This document shows, in pieces, positions 14,452-22,384 of a stretch of DNA of 22,418 nt. Position 1 is the stretch's first letter; each line of letters opens with the position of its first letter. This stretch comes from CAYLPU01 sp964385635. Lineage in GTDB: Bacteria; Chloroflexota; Anaerolineae; B4-G1. Location: the NCBI GenBank assembly GCA_964385635.1, contig CAYLPU010000083.1:1-22418 (forward strand), given 5' to 3'. The notes under the pieces are model-generated. The model did not search any database. It was not told the DNA's origin and saw nothing but the letters and a program-made list of their open reading frames with translations. A program made the translations under genes and the position numbers.

Positions 14452-14774
14452 ACAAAGAGCGGCCACCGCTGGCTTGGGTCGCCATAGGCCTGCTGGTGAC
14501 GTTGGTGACGACAAACGTGGTGTTCTTGGTTCTTATGCACACAGGTGGGCCGCTAATCGGCCTCGTGTTTTACCTGGCCTTGCTAGTCGCTGTATGGCGT
14601 AGACGGCAACCTGATTACCGGCCGGTGGTAGTGGGAGGGCTTGTAGGGTTAGCAGTACATATAGTGGAAGTGATCCTTGTGGGCTGGACAACCTATCCAC
14701 TGCTTATGGCGCTGAATCTGATCTTGCCGGCAGTTCTCGTGCCGGCGGCCTGGCTGGCAGGCAGGGAGATGTAA
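14448..14774 (+). CDS. Small membrane protein between kinase and response regulator
   Basis: A 108-residue protein with about four membrane helices (9-30, 34-50, 61-80, 83-102) and almost no soluble part; motifs include LAWVAIGLLVTLVTTNVVFL and NLILPAVLVPAAWLAG. Its ATG overlaps the kinase stop (ATGA) with GGAGGAGC upstream, and the response regulator GTG begins right after its stop. Such tight placing within a two-component operon suggests a regulatory accessory subunit that modulates the kinase or senses the membrane. I know no named family. Unlinked LytTR systems with membrane inhibitors exist, but this protein has no visible kinase or LytTR features. Confidence 0.75.
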   Translation: MNKERPPLAWVAIGLLVTLVTTNVVFLVLMHTGGPLIGLVFYLALLVAVWRRRQPDYRPVVVGGLVGLAVHIVEVILVGWTTYPLLMALNLILPAVLVPAAWLAGREM

Positions 14775-14775
14775 A

Positions 14776-15519
14776 GTGCGTATCCTAATCGTCGACGACG
14801 AACAACCCGCGCGAGAGCGCCTCAAGCGGCTCCTGGACGGCATCGGGGGCGTGGAGCTCATTGGCGAGGCTGAGGACGGCCTACAGGCGGTGGAGCTGAT
14901 CGAGCGGGAACAGCCTGACTTGGTGCTGCTCGACATCCAGATGCCCGGGCTAGATGGCTTTGGCGTGGTCGAGGCGCTGGAGGAACCCCCGCCGGTCGTG
15001 TTCGTCACCGCCTATGACGAGTACGCCATCCGAGCCTTCGAGGTCAACGCGCTGGACTACCTGCTCAAGCCCATCAGCCACGAGCGGCTGGAGAAAGCCA
15101 TCCACCGCGCCCACGAAGCGCAGGCCGAGGGGCAAGGCTTTGCGTCGCGGCTCGCCCCATTGCTGGAGAGCCTGACTAGTCAGAGCCATTATCTGACCCG
15201 GCTGGCCGTGCGCGACGGGAACCGCATCCGCGTGCTGGATACGGACGAGGTAGACTGGATCGACATCGAGAACGAGCAGACCTTCGTGCACGCAGGGAGC
15301 GCAACCTATCCCATACGGCGAACTCTGGCCGATCTGGAGGCGCGGCTTGACCCGGCCCGCTTCTTCCGCGCCCACCGCTTCGCCATTGTCAACCTCGACC
15401 GGGTGCAAGAGATCGTCCCCTGGTTCAAGGGCAGCCACAAACTGCGGTTGACCACCGGCGCGGAGGTCGAGCTGAGCCGGGCGCAGGCGCGGGCGCTGCG
15501 CAAGCTCCTGGACTGGTGA
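14776..15519 (+). CDS. LytTR-family response regulator
   Basis: A 247-residue regulator with GTG start; GGGAGA precedes it. Residues 1-120 are a receiver: acidic pair Asp7-Asp8, phospho-acceptor Asp53 in LLDIQMPGLDGF, Thr78 in VTAYDEYAI and Lys98 in LLKPIS, all intact. Residues about 140-247 form the LytTR DNA-binding domain: TRLAVRDGNRIRVLDTDEVD, IENEQTFVHAG, FFRAHRFAIVNLDRVQEI and LSRAQARALRKLL. It should be phosphorylated by the kinase at 13405 and bind 9-bp direct repeats spaced by about 12 bases. Exactly such a pair lies at 10635-10665. It is the last gene of the two-component operon, followed 40 bases later by a methyltransferase that may also be cotranscribed. Confidence 0.95.
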   Translation: MRILIVDDEQPARERLKRLLDGIGGVELIGEAEDGLQAVELIEREQPDLVLLDIQMPGLDGFGVVEALEEPPPVVFVTAYDEYAIRAFEVNALDYLLKPISHERLEKAIHRAHEAQAEGQGFASRLAPLLESLTSQSHYLTRLAVRDGNRIRVLDTDEVDWIDIENEQTFVHAGSATYPIRRTLADLEARLDPARFFRAHRFAIVNLDRVQEIVPWFKGSHKLRLTTGAEVELSRAQARALRKLLDW

Positions 15520-15559
15520 CCCGACGGAAAAGGACATTCAAGAGTAGGGGAGCGAGGAC

Positions 15560-16387
15560 GTGAAAGACAAAACCAGCTACCTAGACATGGCAGCGTGGAT
15601 GCATCGCGTGACAGAGCCCGCTGTGCGCTCGGCGATACGCGCCCTCCAGCTCCCTGCGGGAAGCCGGGGACTCGACGCCGGGTGCGGCGTCGGCACGCAC
15701 ACCCTGTGGCTGGCGGAGGCTGTCTCGCCCGGAGGACACGTCACAGGAATTGATATTTCACGGGAGTGTCTGACTCGTGCCGAGGAAACCGCCGGTAAGA
15801 GCGGGCTGGCGACACAGGTTTCGTTCCAATATGGAGATATGGAGGATATCCCATTTGACGACGATGCGTTTGATTGGACCTGGAACGCAGATACCCTGTG
15901 GCCTGTTGGAGGCAAGGATCCCCTGCCGCTGGTGAGGGAGCTCGTGCGCGTGGTCAAGCCCGGGGGAATTGTGGCTATTCTCTTCTGGTCTTCCCAGAGA
16001 CTGCTGCCAGGATATCCCCTGTTGGAGGCCCGGTTGAATGCAACGTGTGCGGCCAACTTTCCCTACACCGATGGTACGAGACCGGAGCTGCACATATTGC
16101 GCGCTCTTGACTGGCTTCAGGAGGCAGGCTTGGATGAACCCCAAGCCCGCACCTTTGTGGCCGACATCCACGCCCCATCAGATGCCGCAGCCCGGGACGC
16201 ACTGATAGGGAGCTTCCAGATGCTGTGGGGAAAGGCAGAGCCAGAGGTCGCGTCAAAGGATTGGGCCCAGTTCCAGCAGCTCTGCCAGCCAGAGTCGCCG
16301 GGTTTCATCCTGAATCTTCCCGACTACTATGCCTTCATCACCTATTCGCTCTTCTGGGGAAGGGTGACCAAGTGCCGTAGGATCTGA
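15560..16387 (+). CDS. Class I SAM-dependent methyltransferase
   Basis: A 275-residue methyltransferase with GTG start (GAGCGAGGAC upstream). Motif I is GLDAGCGVGTHTLWLAEA, then VTGIDISRECLTRAEE, then DMEDIPFDDDAFDWTWNADT, and LVRELVRVVKPGGIVAILFW. The C-terminal 110 residues are longer than in the compact paralogs and rich in aromatic residues (LNLPDYYAFITYSLFWGR), forming a probable substrate-binding cap. It lies between the LytTR regulator and the MalT-like regulator. The absence of Trm112-like or RNA-binding extensions points to a small-molecule acceptor. The reading frame is intact, which contrasts with the neighbours at 7874 and 8161. Confidence 0.87.
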   Translation: MKDKTSYLDMAAWMHRVTEPAVRSAIRALQLPAGSRGLDAGCGVGTHTLWLAEAVSPGGHVTGIDISRECLTRAEETAGKSGLATQVSFQYGDMEDIPFDDDAFDWTWNADTLWPVGGKDPLPLVRELVRVVKPGGIVAILFWSSQRLLPGYPLLEARLNATCAANFPYTDGTRPELHILRALDWLQEAGLDEPQARTFVADIHAPSDAAARDALIGSFQMLWGKAEPEVASKDWAQFQQLCQPESPGFILNLPDYYAFITYSLFWGRVTKCRRI

Positions 16388-16421
16388 GGGCACCGGAAAA
16401 ACGTGGTAAGATTACATTGCT

Positions 16422-19077
16422 GTGACCACACCACTACTGACCACCAAACTCTATATCCCGCCGCCGCGCCCCAACCTGGTGAAGCGCCCGCGCCTGGTCG
16501 AGCGGCTGGACGATGGGCTGCGCCTGGGCCGCAAATTGACCCTCATAGCCGCTCCGCCAGGGTTCGGCAAGACGACGCTGGCCACCGAATGGCTGTACAG
16601 CAAGGACAAGAACGTCTCCTCTCGCTCCGTTGCTTGGCTGTCTCTGGATGAGGGAGATAACGACCCGGCACGCTTCTTCACCTATCTCATCGCCGCGCTG
16701 CGACAGATCGATGCAGGTGTGGGTCAGGCCACGCAAAGCCTGCTCGGCTCGCCGCAGATGCCCCCCACAGAGTCACTGGCAACGACGCTCGTCAACGACA
16801 TCGCTGCCATCCCCACGCCTTTCGTGCTCGTGCTGGATGACTACCAGTTGATCCACAACACGCTCATCCACAACGCGCTTGCCTTTCTACTAGATCACCA
16901 GCCGCCGCACATGCACCTGCTCATTGCCACGCGCACCGATCCGCCCCTGTCGCTGCCCCGCCTGCGCGTGCGCGGGCAGATGACGGAGGTCCGTGCGGAC
17001 GACCTGCGATTCACGGGGGGGGGAAGCGGCGACGTTCCTCAACCAGGCGCTGGGACTTGAGCTCGATGCCGAAAAGATCGCCGCTCTCGAGGCGCACACC
17101 GAGGGCTGGATCGCCGGGCTGCAACTGGCGGCCCTCTCGATGCAGAGCAAGCAAGACGTCGATAGCTTCGTCGAGGCCTTCAGCGGCAGCAACCGCCACA
17201 TCATCGACTATCTGACCGAAGAGGTGCTTGCCCGGCAGCCCGAGGAGATGCGCGATTTCCTGCATCAAACCTCCATTCTGGATCGCTTCTGCGCTCCGCT
17301 TTGTGACGCCGTGAGAGAGGCCGACGTCGATTCGCGGACTATATTGGAGCACCTGGAGCGCCAGAACTTGTTCCTCGTCTCCCTCGACGACCAGCGCGAG
17401 TGGTATCGCTACCATCGCCTTTTCGCTGACTTTTTGCGCACCGAGTTGACGACGGAGCAATCGGCGACCCTGCACCTGCGGGCGGCACACTGGCTCCAAG
17501 CGCACGACCTGCTGCCCGAGGCAGCCGAACACGCGCTGGCATCAGGAGATACAAGCGAGGCAGTCCACATCATCATCCCGGCCGCTAACCAGGCACTCCA
17601 CAACGGAGAACTCGTCACCATCCTGGACTGGCTGGATGCGCTGCCCGACGAGGCGGTACGCGCGAATGGCTGGTTAGCCTCGTTCAAGGCCTGGAGCCTG
17701 ATCGCGACGGGGCAGGCGGAGTCAGGTGTATCCTACATCCAATCGGCCGAGGCTACACTGGGGCCAGACGCTTCCCCCCTGGATTGCGGCCGGGTGCTCA
17801 GCCTGCGCTGCCCGTTGGCCGAGCCCGCCGACAAGATACGGATAGCCCAAAAAGCCCTCGTTATGATTGGGGATGCCGATCCGCTATCGCGCAGCAACAC
17901 CCTGTTTATGCTCGGCGACGCACAGGACGCAGTGGGCGACGTGACTGGGGCCGTCGAGACGTTCCACGAGGCCTACCAAGTTGGGCACCAGCATGGTTTC
18001 GACATCATCGCCGCTGCGGCGCTCGGTCACCTTGCCATCTCGCTGAACGAGCAAGGCAAGCGGCGCGAGGCGCTTGCGGTCTGCCAACGAGGCTCCGCGC
18101 AGTATGTCGGTTCACAAGGCAGACCCCTACCGATCGCCGGGTTGATCCACATCGTGCTGGGCGAATTGGCCTACGAGGCCAACGACCTCGACCAAGCCCA
18201 TCACTATATCCAAACGGCCCTCGAACTCGGTAAGCAATCGGCGGTGATGATCGCCGTTCTCTATGCCACCGAAGCTCTGGCACAAGTTCAATACGCTCTG
18301 GGAAACTCAGAAAAAGCCCTGGCAGCCATCCAGGAGGCGCAACGCCTTGCCTATCAGTCAGGCGAGTATATGTGGGCCGACGCCGACGCCGCCCTGGAGG
18401 CTGATCTACGACTGCGGCAGGGCGACATTCTGTCCGCCCAGCGCTGGGTGGAGAGCACAACGTTCCCCACGGGCAAACTACCCAATCTGACCGACCGGTT
18501 CAAGTTCCCTACGTATGCCCGGCTGCTCCTGGCTCAGGGACGTCCAGAGGAAGCACGCGCCCTGCTCGCTCAGAGGGAAGGGTTGGCAAAGAAGGATAGA
18601 CGCCACCGCCAACTGATCACCATCCACATTCAACAGGCTCTGGCGGAGCACAAGCTGGGCAGCGAGACAAAGGCGCTGGCATACCTGGAACGCGCCCTGT
18701 GCCTGGCCGCGCCGGAGGGTTACATCCGCGCCTTCCTGGACGAAGACCCTGCGCTGGCCCAGTTGCTTCCCCACGCGCGACACGTCGCGCCAGAATTTGT
18801 GGACAAAATGCTCACAGCGTTTGGAGTGTCGGAGTATGGGAGTACGGGGGAGACGCGCCCATACCCCCACACCCCCACACTCATCGAACCCCTGAGTGCG
18901 CGCGAACTCCAAGTCCTGCGCCTGCTGGCCGCCGATCTCTCCGCCCCCGAGATCGCAGAAGAGCTCGTCGTCGCGGTGAGCACCGTCCGCTCGCACATCA
19001 AGCACATCTACGGCAAGCTCGACGCCCACAGCCGCTACGAGGCCGTCGAGCGGGCCAAGATACTGGGCCTCCTCTAG
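16422..19077 (+). pseudogene. MalT-like LuxR-family ATPase regulator (LAL), frameshifted at a G9 run
   Basis: Together the two frames encode about 884 residues, the normal size of MalT-like regulators. The GTG at 16422 opens with TTKLYIPPPRPNLVKRPRL, typical of the class. Walker A is APPGFGKTT (44-52), Walker B VLVLDD (135-140). The frame breaks at GGGGGGGGG (17015-17023): with eight Gs it would read DLRFTGGEAATFLNQALGL and continue into the next frame. Later come a long tetratricopeptide-like region and the C-terminal HTH (PLSARELQVLRLLAADLSAP, EIAEELVVAVSTVRSHIKHI, YGKLD). The linker before the HTH (18825-18884) is an inserted heptad-like repeat. Either a sequencing error or a true, perhaps reversible, slippage mutation explains the break. 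As sequenced, the HTH is translated only from an internal start. Confidence 0.88.
18825..18884 (+). repeat. GGAGTATG-type repeat with inverted arms inside the LAL linker
   Basis: The segment runs from GTGTCGGAGTATGGGAGTAC through CATACCCCCACACCCCCACA. The left arm (GAGTATGGGAGTA) and right arm (CCCATACCCCCACAC) are approximately complementary, so the DNA could fold into an imperfect hairpin. It encodes Gly/Ser/Tyr/Pro-rich linker residues between the TPR region and the DNA-binding domain. Reiterated GGGAGTAT units are, from memory, found scattered in Chloroflexota genomes. No other copy is in this window. Confidence 0.5.
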
Positions 19078-19104
19078 TTTCCCCTATCAAAATCCCCCAC
19101 CTCA

Positions 19105-19121
19105 ATCCCCAACTTGGGGAT
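19105..19121 (+). promoter_or_regulatory. Perfect palindrome ATCCCCAA-C-TTGGGGAT upstream of DUF6064 gene
   Basis: Both 8-base arms match exactly around a single C. It sits 28 bases after the LAL stop and its last base is the first of the -35 element at 19121. No T-run follows, so it is unlikely to be an intrinsic terminator and more likely an operator for a dimeric regulator. The LAL protein upstream is a candidate. ATCCCCCAC also occurs at 19092-19100 and 19127-19135. Confidence 0.5.
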
Positions 19122-19149
19122 GACGTATCCCCCACATCTCTGCTATACT
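19121..19149 (+). promoter_or_regulatory. Predicted promoter of the DUF6064-SDR unit
   Basis: TGACGT (19121-19126), 17 bases, TATACT (19144-19149), with TG one base before the -10 (TGC-TATACT). The strong extended -10 compensates for the weak -35. The AAAGGAG ribosome site is at 19177-19183. The palindrome at 19105-19121 abuts the -35. Confidence 0.55.
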
Positions 19150-19189
19150 GCGTGTGTAGCCTAAGAGCGTCGACACAAAGGAGATGAAA

Positions 19190-19846
19190 ATGATATCGTC
19201 AGAAAGTTTCTTTGCGATGTGGGAGCAATACAACAGTGCCGTCTGGCCGATGCAAATCGTCACTTATGCACTGGGTCTATTGAGCGTCGTCCTGACCGTC
19301 AAGAAATGGTGGCTCTCCGACAAGGCCATTGTCGGCACGTTGAGCTTCTTGTGGCTCTGGAGCGGCTTGGTGACGTTCATCATCGGATTTGGAGATTTGA
19401 GCGCCCAGTACTATGCCTGGGGCGCACTGTGGATCATTCAGAGCCTGATTTTCTTTTACGTAGGTTGGGTCAAGTCGAAGCTGGCGTTCGGCTTCAACGG
19501 CAAGTGGACCAGCTACCTCGGCCTGATCTTCATCGCCTATGGCCTGGTCGTGTATCCCCTGATCGGAAGCTTCAGCGGACACCCGTATCCAGGCAGTCCG
19601 ATTTTCGGGGTGGCCCCGTGTCCGGTCTGCATTTTCACCGTCGGGATGCTTCTTCTATCTGCGAAAAAGGTGCCGCTGTTCGTGATGGCCATCCCTCTCC
19701 TGTGGTCGTTGACGGGACTGTATGCGGTGACGGTGATGGGCGTCTATGCTGATGCGGGCGAGGTCGTAGCGGGCGTGGTGAGTGCTGCGGTGATATGGCT
19801 CAACACCAGAAAGGGTAGCTGGCCTTCTGTCCGTCCAATACAGTGA
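19190..19846 (+). CDS. DUF6064-family membrane protein (second copy)
   Basis: A 218-residue protein with about six membrane helices. The ATG at 19190 is favoured over the one at 19184, because AAAGGAG ends at 19183 and would leave no spacing to the first ATG. The N-terminus (FFAMWEQYNSAVWPMQIVTY) and the conserved GVAPCPVCIFTVGML identify DUF6064. It differs from the copy at 11993 by carrying the cysteines within the PCPVC motif and lacking the C-terminal cysteine cluster. First gene after the promoter at 19121, followed 22 bases later by an SDR. The two copies share low overall similarity apart from these motifs, so duplication is old or they were acquired separately. Confidence 0.8.
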   Translation: MISSESFFAMWEQYNSAVWPMQIVTYALGLLSVVLTVKKWWLSDKAIVGTLSFLWLWSGLVTFIIGFGDLSAQYYAWGALWIIQSLIFFYVGWVKSKLAFGFNGKWTSYLGLIFIAYGLVVYPLIGSFSGHPYPGSPIFGVAPCPVCIFTVGMLLLSAKKVPLFVMAIPLLWSLTGLYAVTVMGVYADAGEVVAGVVSAAVIWLNTRKGSWPSVRPIQ

Positions 19847-19868
19847 ACCGATTGCAGGAGACAAACAA

Positions 19869-20630
19869 ATGGAAACAGCTCTGATCACTGGCGCATCAAG
19901 CGGCATCGGCGAGGCCTTTGCACGGAAGCTAGCACTGCTGGGATACGACCTCGTCCTGGTGGCGAGACGGAAGGAAAGATTGGACGCCATCGCCGGAGAG
20001 TTGGAAGAAAAGCATCCGGTCACGGTAGAGGTGCTGCCGGGCGATCTATCCAAAGACGACGACATCTCGCGGATCGAGCAGCGCATCGAGGCACTTGATA
20101 CGCTCGCAATGCTCGTCAACAACGCCGGATTTGGCACGCGGGGTGCTTTTGCCGACGTCGATCTCAGGAAATCGCTGGCCATGATCCAGGTGCACGTGAC
20201 CGCCAGCACGCGCCTTGCCCGCGCTGCGCTTCCGGGGATGATCACCCGGCGAAAGGGAACCCTCATCAACGTCGGATCTCCGTCAGCATTCATCCCCCTG
20301 AGTGGTAACGCGATCTACAGCGCGACCAAAGCGTACCTGATCGCGTTCTCCGAATGCCTGGACTTGGAGGTACAGGATGCCGGGATCAAAGTACAAGCGC
20401 TGTGCCCTGGCTTTACCTACTCAGGATTCCACGACACCGACGAGTACGAGGGTATGAATCGCTCCAAGATACCCAATGTACTGTGGATGTCGGCTGAGGA
20501 AACGGTGGAACAGTCCCTAAACGCCCTCGACAGCAGGAAGGTTGTCTTTGTTCCCGGCCTCGTCAACCGCCTGATGTATGTGACTTTTAGGAAAGTGACG
20601 AGGCGCCTGGCGGCAAAGGTATTGCGCTGA
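19869..20630 (+). CDS. Short-chain dehydrogenase/reductase (classical SDR)
   Basis: A 253-residue NAD(P)-dependent oxidoreductase. Cofactor-binding TGASSGIG is at residues 7-14, ARR at 32-34 (favouring NADP), and NNAG at 84-87. The catalytic Ser is in VGSPSAF (Ser137), with YxxxK as Tyr150 and Lys154 in IYSATKAYL. The C-terminal 60 residues (MNRSKIPNVLWMSAEETVEQ, basic tail LMYVTFRKVTRRLAAKVLR) match the DltE/YqjQ-like subgroup. It starts after CAGGAGACAAAC, 22 bases after DUF6064, and its stop overlaps a small gene (20630). It probably reduces a keto or oxidises a hydroxyl group of a hydrophobic substrate. Confidence 0.92.
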   Translation: METALITGASSGIGEAFARKLALLGYDLVLVARRKERLDAIAGELEEKHPVTVEVLPGDLSKDDDISRIEQRIEALDTLAMLVNNAGFGTRGAFADVDLRKSLAMIQVHVTASTRLARAALPGMITRRKGTLINVGSPSAFIPLSGNAIYSATKAYLIAFSECLDLEVQDAGIKVQALCPGFTYSGFHDTDEYEGMNRSKIPNVLWMSAEETVEQSLNALDSRKVVFVPGLVNRLMYVTFRKVTRRLAAKVLR

Positions 20631-20662
20631 TGAAAAAGCCATCAGAAGTTGGAGAAAGTGAT

Positions 20663-20842
20663 ATGAACAAAAACTGGCTAAAACGCTTTGAGGAGCAAAA
20701 CGTTCAATTCGTCGTGCTGAATCAAAGCCAGGACAAAAAGCTGATCAAAACCCTCCGGCGTCAACCAGGGTGGTCGGTTGACTTTGAAGGGGATGGAGCA
20801 GTGATATTCGCTCGCTCCGCGCAGAACGGAGAGCAGCGATGA
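20663..20842 (+). CDS. Small unknown protein in the SDR-methyltransferase chain
   Basis: About 59 residues from the ATG at 20663, preceded by GGAGAAAG. An alternative ATG at 20630 overlaps the SDR stop and would add 11 residues. The sequence is charged with a short alternating pattern (FEEQNVQFVVLNQSQDKKLI, LRRQPGWSVDFEGDGAVIFA), fitting a beta-alpha-beta unit. The QPGW-VDFE-AVIFAR pattern reminds me of the C-terminal part of certain glycosyltransferase-associated or membrane proteins, so it may be a free-standing small domain or a gene remnant. Its stop overlaps the next methyltransferase by ATGA (20839), keeping translational coupling in the operon. Confidence 0.55.
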   Translation: MNKNWLKRFEEQNVQFVVLNQSQDKKLIKTLRRQPGWSVDFEGDGAVIFARSAQNGEQR

Positions 20843-21495
20843 ACGACGTGACTCGACAGGAAAAAGAGAGGTCTCTTTGGGACAAACAGGCACACGGCTA
20901 CGACAGACATAGCCTAAAAATGTACGAGCGCGCCTACGATCTGTCCATCCAAAAGACTCGCGCCATCCTCTCACCTGAGCACCAGGTGTTGGAAATTGGA
21001 TGTGGCACCGGGATCATTTCTCTCGGCATCGCACCTTTCGTGGAGAGCGTCGTGGCCACAGACATATCCCCGCAGATGATCGCTGTGGCAAAAAGCAAAG
21101 CGGATAGTGCTTCGATCACCAACGTCGAGTTTCGTGTGTGCGACGGCTATGCGCTCCCGTACGACGATCAAGCGTTTGACGCCGTCCTGTTGTTCAACGT
21201 ACTCCACTTTGTCAAAGAACCGACCGTCATGCTCCGTGAAGCGCACAGGCTGCTCAAACCTTCCGGATACCTGGTCAGCGCGACGGACTGCTATGCCGAA
21301 CCCGTGCCTCTTCCTTTCAGAATCGGGCTTGGCATCCAGAGACTCTTGAACCGGATGGGCATCATTCCCTTCATGGGGTACTACAAGCAGGAAGACCTCC
21401 ATCAACTGTTTGAGCAATGCGCGTTTGCCGTCGTCGAAACTGACGTGCTCCACCCCGCTCCGGTAAACTACTACGTTCTCGCGAGGAAAAGGTAA
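20839..21495 (+). CDS. Class I SAM-dependent methyltransferase
   Basis: Methyltransferase of 218 residues. The start is WDKQAHGYDRHS, motif I VLEIGCGTGIISLGIAP, acidic strand VVATDISPQMIAVAKS, then DGYALPYDDQAFDAVLLFNV, then LREAHRLLKPSGYLVSATDC. After this lies a C-terminal segment (LGIQRLLNRMGIIPFMGYY, YKQEDLHQLFEQCAF, VNYYVLARKR) typical of small-molecule methyltransferases. The ATG overlaps the preceding stop (ATGA) and its stop overlaps the next ATG (TAATG at 21493-21497). Position between two SDRs suggests modification of one substrate by oxidation/reduction and methylation. Confidence 0.9.
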   Translation: MNDVTRQEKERSLWDKQAHGYDRHSLKMYERAYDLSIQKTRAILSPEHQVLEIGCGTGIISLGIAPFVESVVATDISPQMIAVAKSKADSASITNVEFRVCDGYALPYDDQAFDAVLLFNVLHFVKEPTVMLREAHRLLKPSGYLVSATDCYAEPVPLPFRIGLGIQRLLNRMGIIPFMGYYKQEDLHQLFEQCAFAVVETDVLHPAPVNYYVLARKR

Positions 21496-22337
21496 TGGAC
21501 ACCTTCAAGGATAAAGTCGCCATCGTGACTGGCGGTGCTTCCGGCATCGGACGGGCGCTGTGCGAAGAGCTGGCCCGCAGGGGAGCCGCTGCCATCGTCG
21601 TGGCGGACATCGACGCCGAGGGAGCGCAGGAGGTCGCGGCGGCCAACAGATGCGCGCAGGCGGTGCACGTGGATGTCTGCCGCGCAGGGGACGTGCAGAC
21701 GCTGGTGGACGAGACCACCTCGCGGCACGGGCGGCTCGACCTGATGATCAATAACGCCGGCGTCGCCATCTGTGGCGAGGCGCGCGATCTGACGCTTGAC
21801 CACTGGCAGCGCGTGCTCGACGTCAACCTGTGGGGCGTCATCTACGGAACGACGGCCGCCTACCGGGTGATGGTCGAGCAGGGATTCGGCCACATCGTCA
21901 ACGTGGCCTCCCTGGATGGCCTGACGCCTATGCCGCTGGCGACGCCCTACACCGCCGCTAAGCACGCCGTGGTGGGACTCTCGACCGCGCTGCGGATTGA
22001 GGGCGCCGAGCTTGGCGTCAAGGTCAGTGTCGCCTGTCCCGGCACAGTCCAGACGAACATACTCGACACAGCGGCTTTCGTGGGGATCAAGCGGGAGAAG
22101 GCCATCGCCGAGATGCAGTCGGGGTTCAAGATGGCAGACCCCGCTGACTGTGCCCGTGCCATCCTGCGCGGCGTTGAGCGCAACCAGGCCATCATCATCG
22201 ACACCCGGCTCAACCGCCTGTTCTGGCGGCTCTATCGACTCAGCCCTTCCCTCTACGCCGCGCTGATGCAGAAAGGGGTCGAGCAGATGCGGCCATTGCG
22301 CGAGACACCAACAAACACAATGGAGGAAACGATATGA
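21495..22337 (+). CDS. Short-chain dehydrogenase/reductase (classical SDR)
   Basis: A 280-residue SDR. TGGASGIG at 12-19, VADID at 36-40 (Asp after strand 2, favouring NAD), NNAG at 86-89, catalytic Ser139 in NVASLDG and YxxxK as Tyr152/Lys156 (TPYTAAKHA). CPGTVQTNILD follows the active site as usual. The C-terminal 80 residues extend beyond the core (NRLFWRLYRLSPSLYAALMQ) with amphipathic helices that could associate with the membrane. The ATG overlaps the methyltransferase stop by one base, and a 16-codon frame overlaps its own stop (ATGA at 22334). It differs clearly from the SDR at 19869, so the two probably catalyse different steps. Confidence 0.92.
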   Translation: MDTFKDKVAIVTGGASGIGRALCEELARRGAAAIVVADIDAEGAQEVAAANRCAQAVHVDVCRAGDVQTLVDETTSRHGRLDLMINNAGVAICGEARDLTLDHWQRVLDVNLWGVIYGTTAAYRVMVEQGFGHIVNVASLDGLTPMPLATPYTAAKHAVVGLSTALRIEGAELGVKVSVACPGTVQTNILDTAAFVGIKREKAIAEMQSGFKMADPADCARAILRGVERNQAIIIDTRLNRLFWRLYRLSPSLYAALMQKGVEQMRPLRETPTNTMEETI

Positions 22338-22384
22338 CTCAACCCACCCTAGACAAGGAAAAGTGGTATCTTCTCAAAAAGTAG
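22334..22384 (+). pseudogene. 16-codon frame coupled to the SDR, probably a truncated gene start
   Basis: ATG 22334 overlaps the SDR stop and the frame reads MTQPTLDKEKWYLLKK before TAG at 22382. GGAGG (22322-22326) serves as ribosome site. The coupling and ribosome site suggest a former gene whose rest was lost or replaced; the remaining 34 bases of the window do not continue it in any clear frame. A real short peptide is possible. Confidence 0.35.

Noticed and set aside
14950..15537. 195-codon minus-strand frame
   Set aside because: Antisense to the LytTR regulator, no recognisable domain and no ribosome site.
19105..19121. Intrinsic terminator after the LAL gene
   Set aside because: The stem is good but there is no T-run after it, and it sits directly on a promoter, so an operator is more likely.
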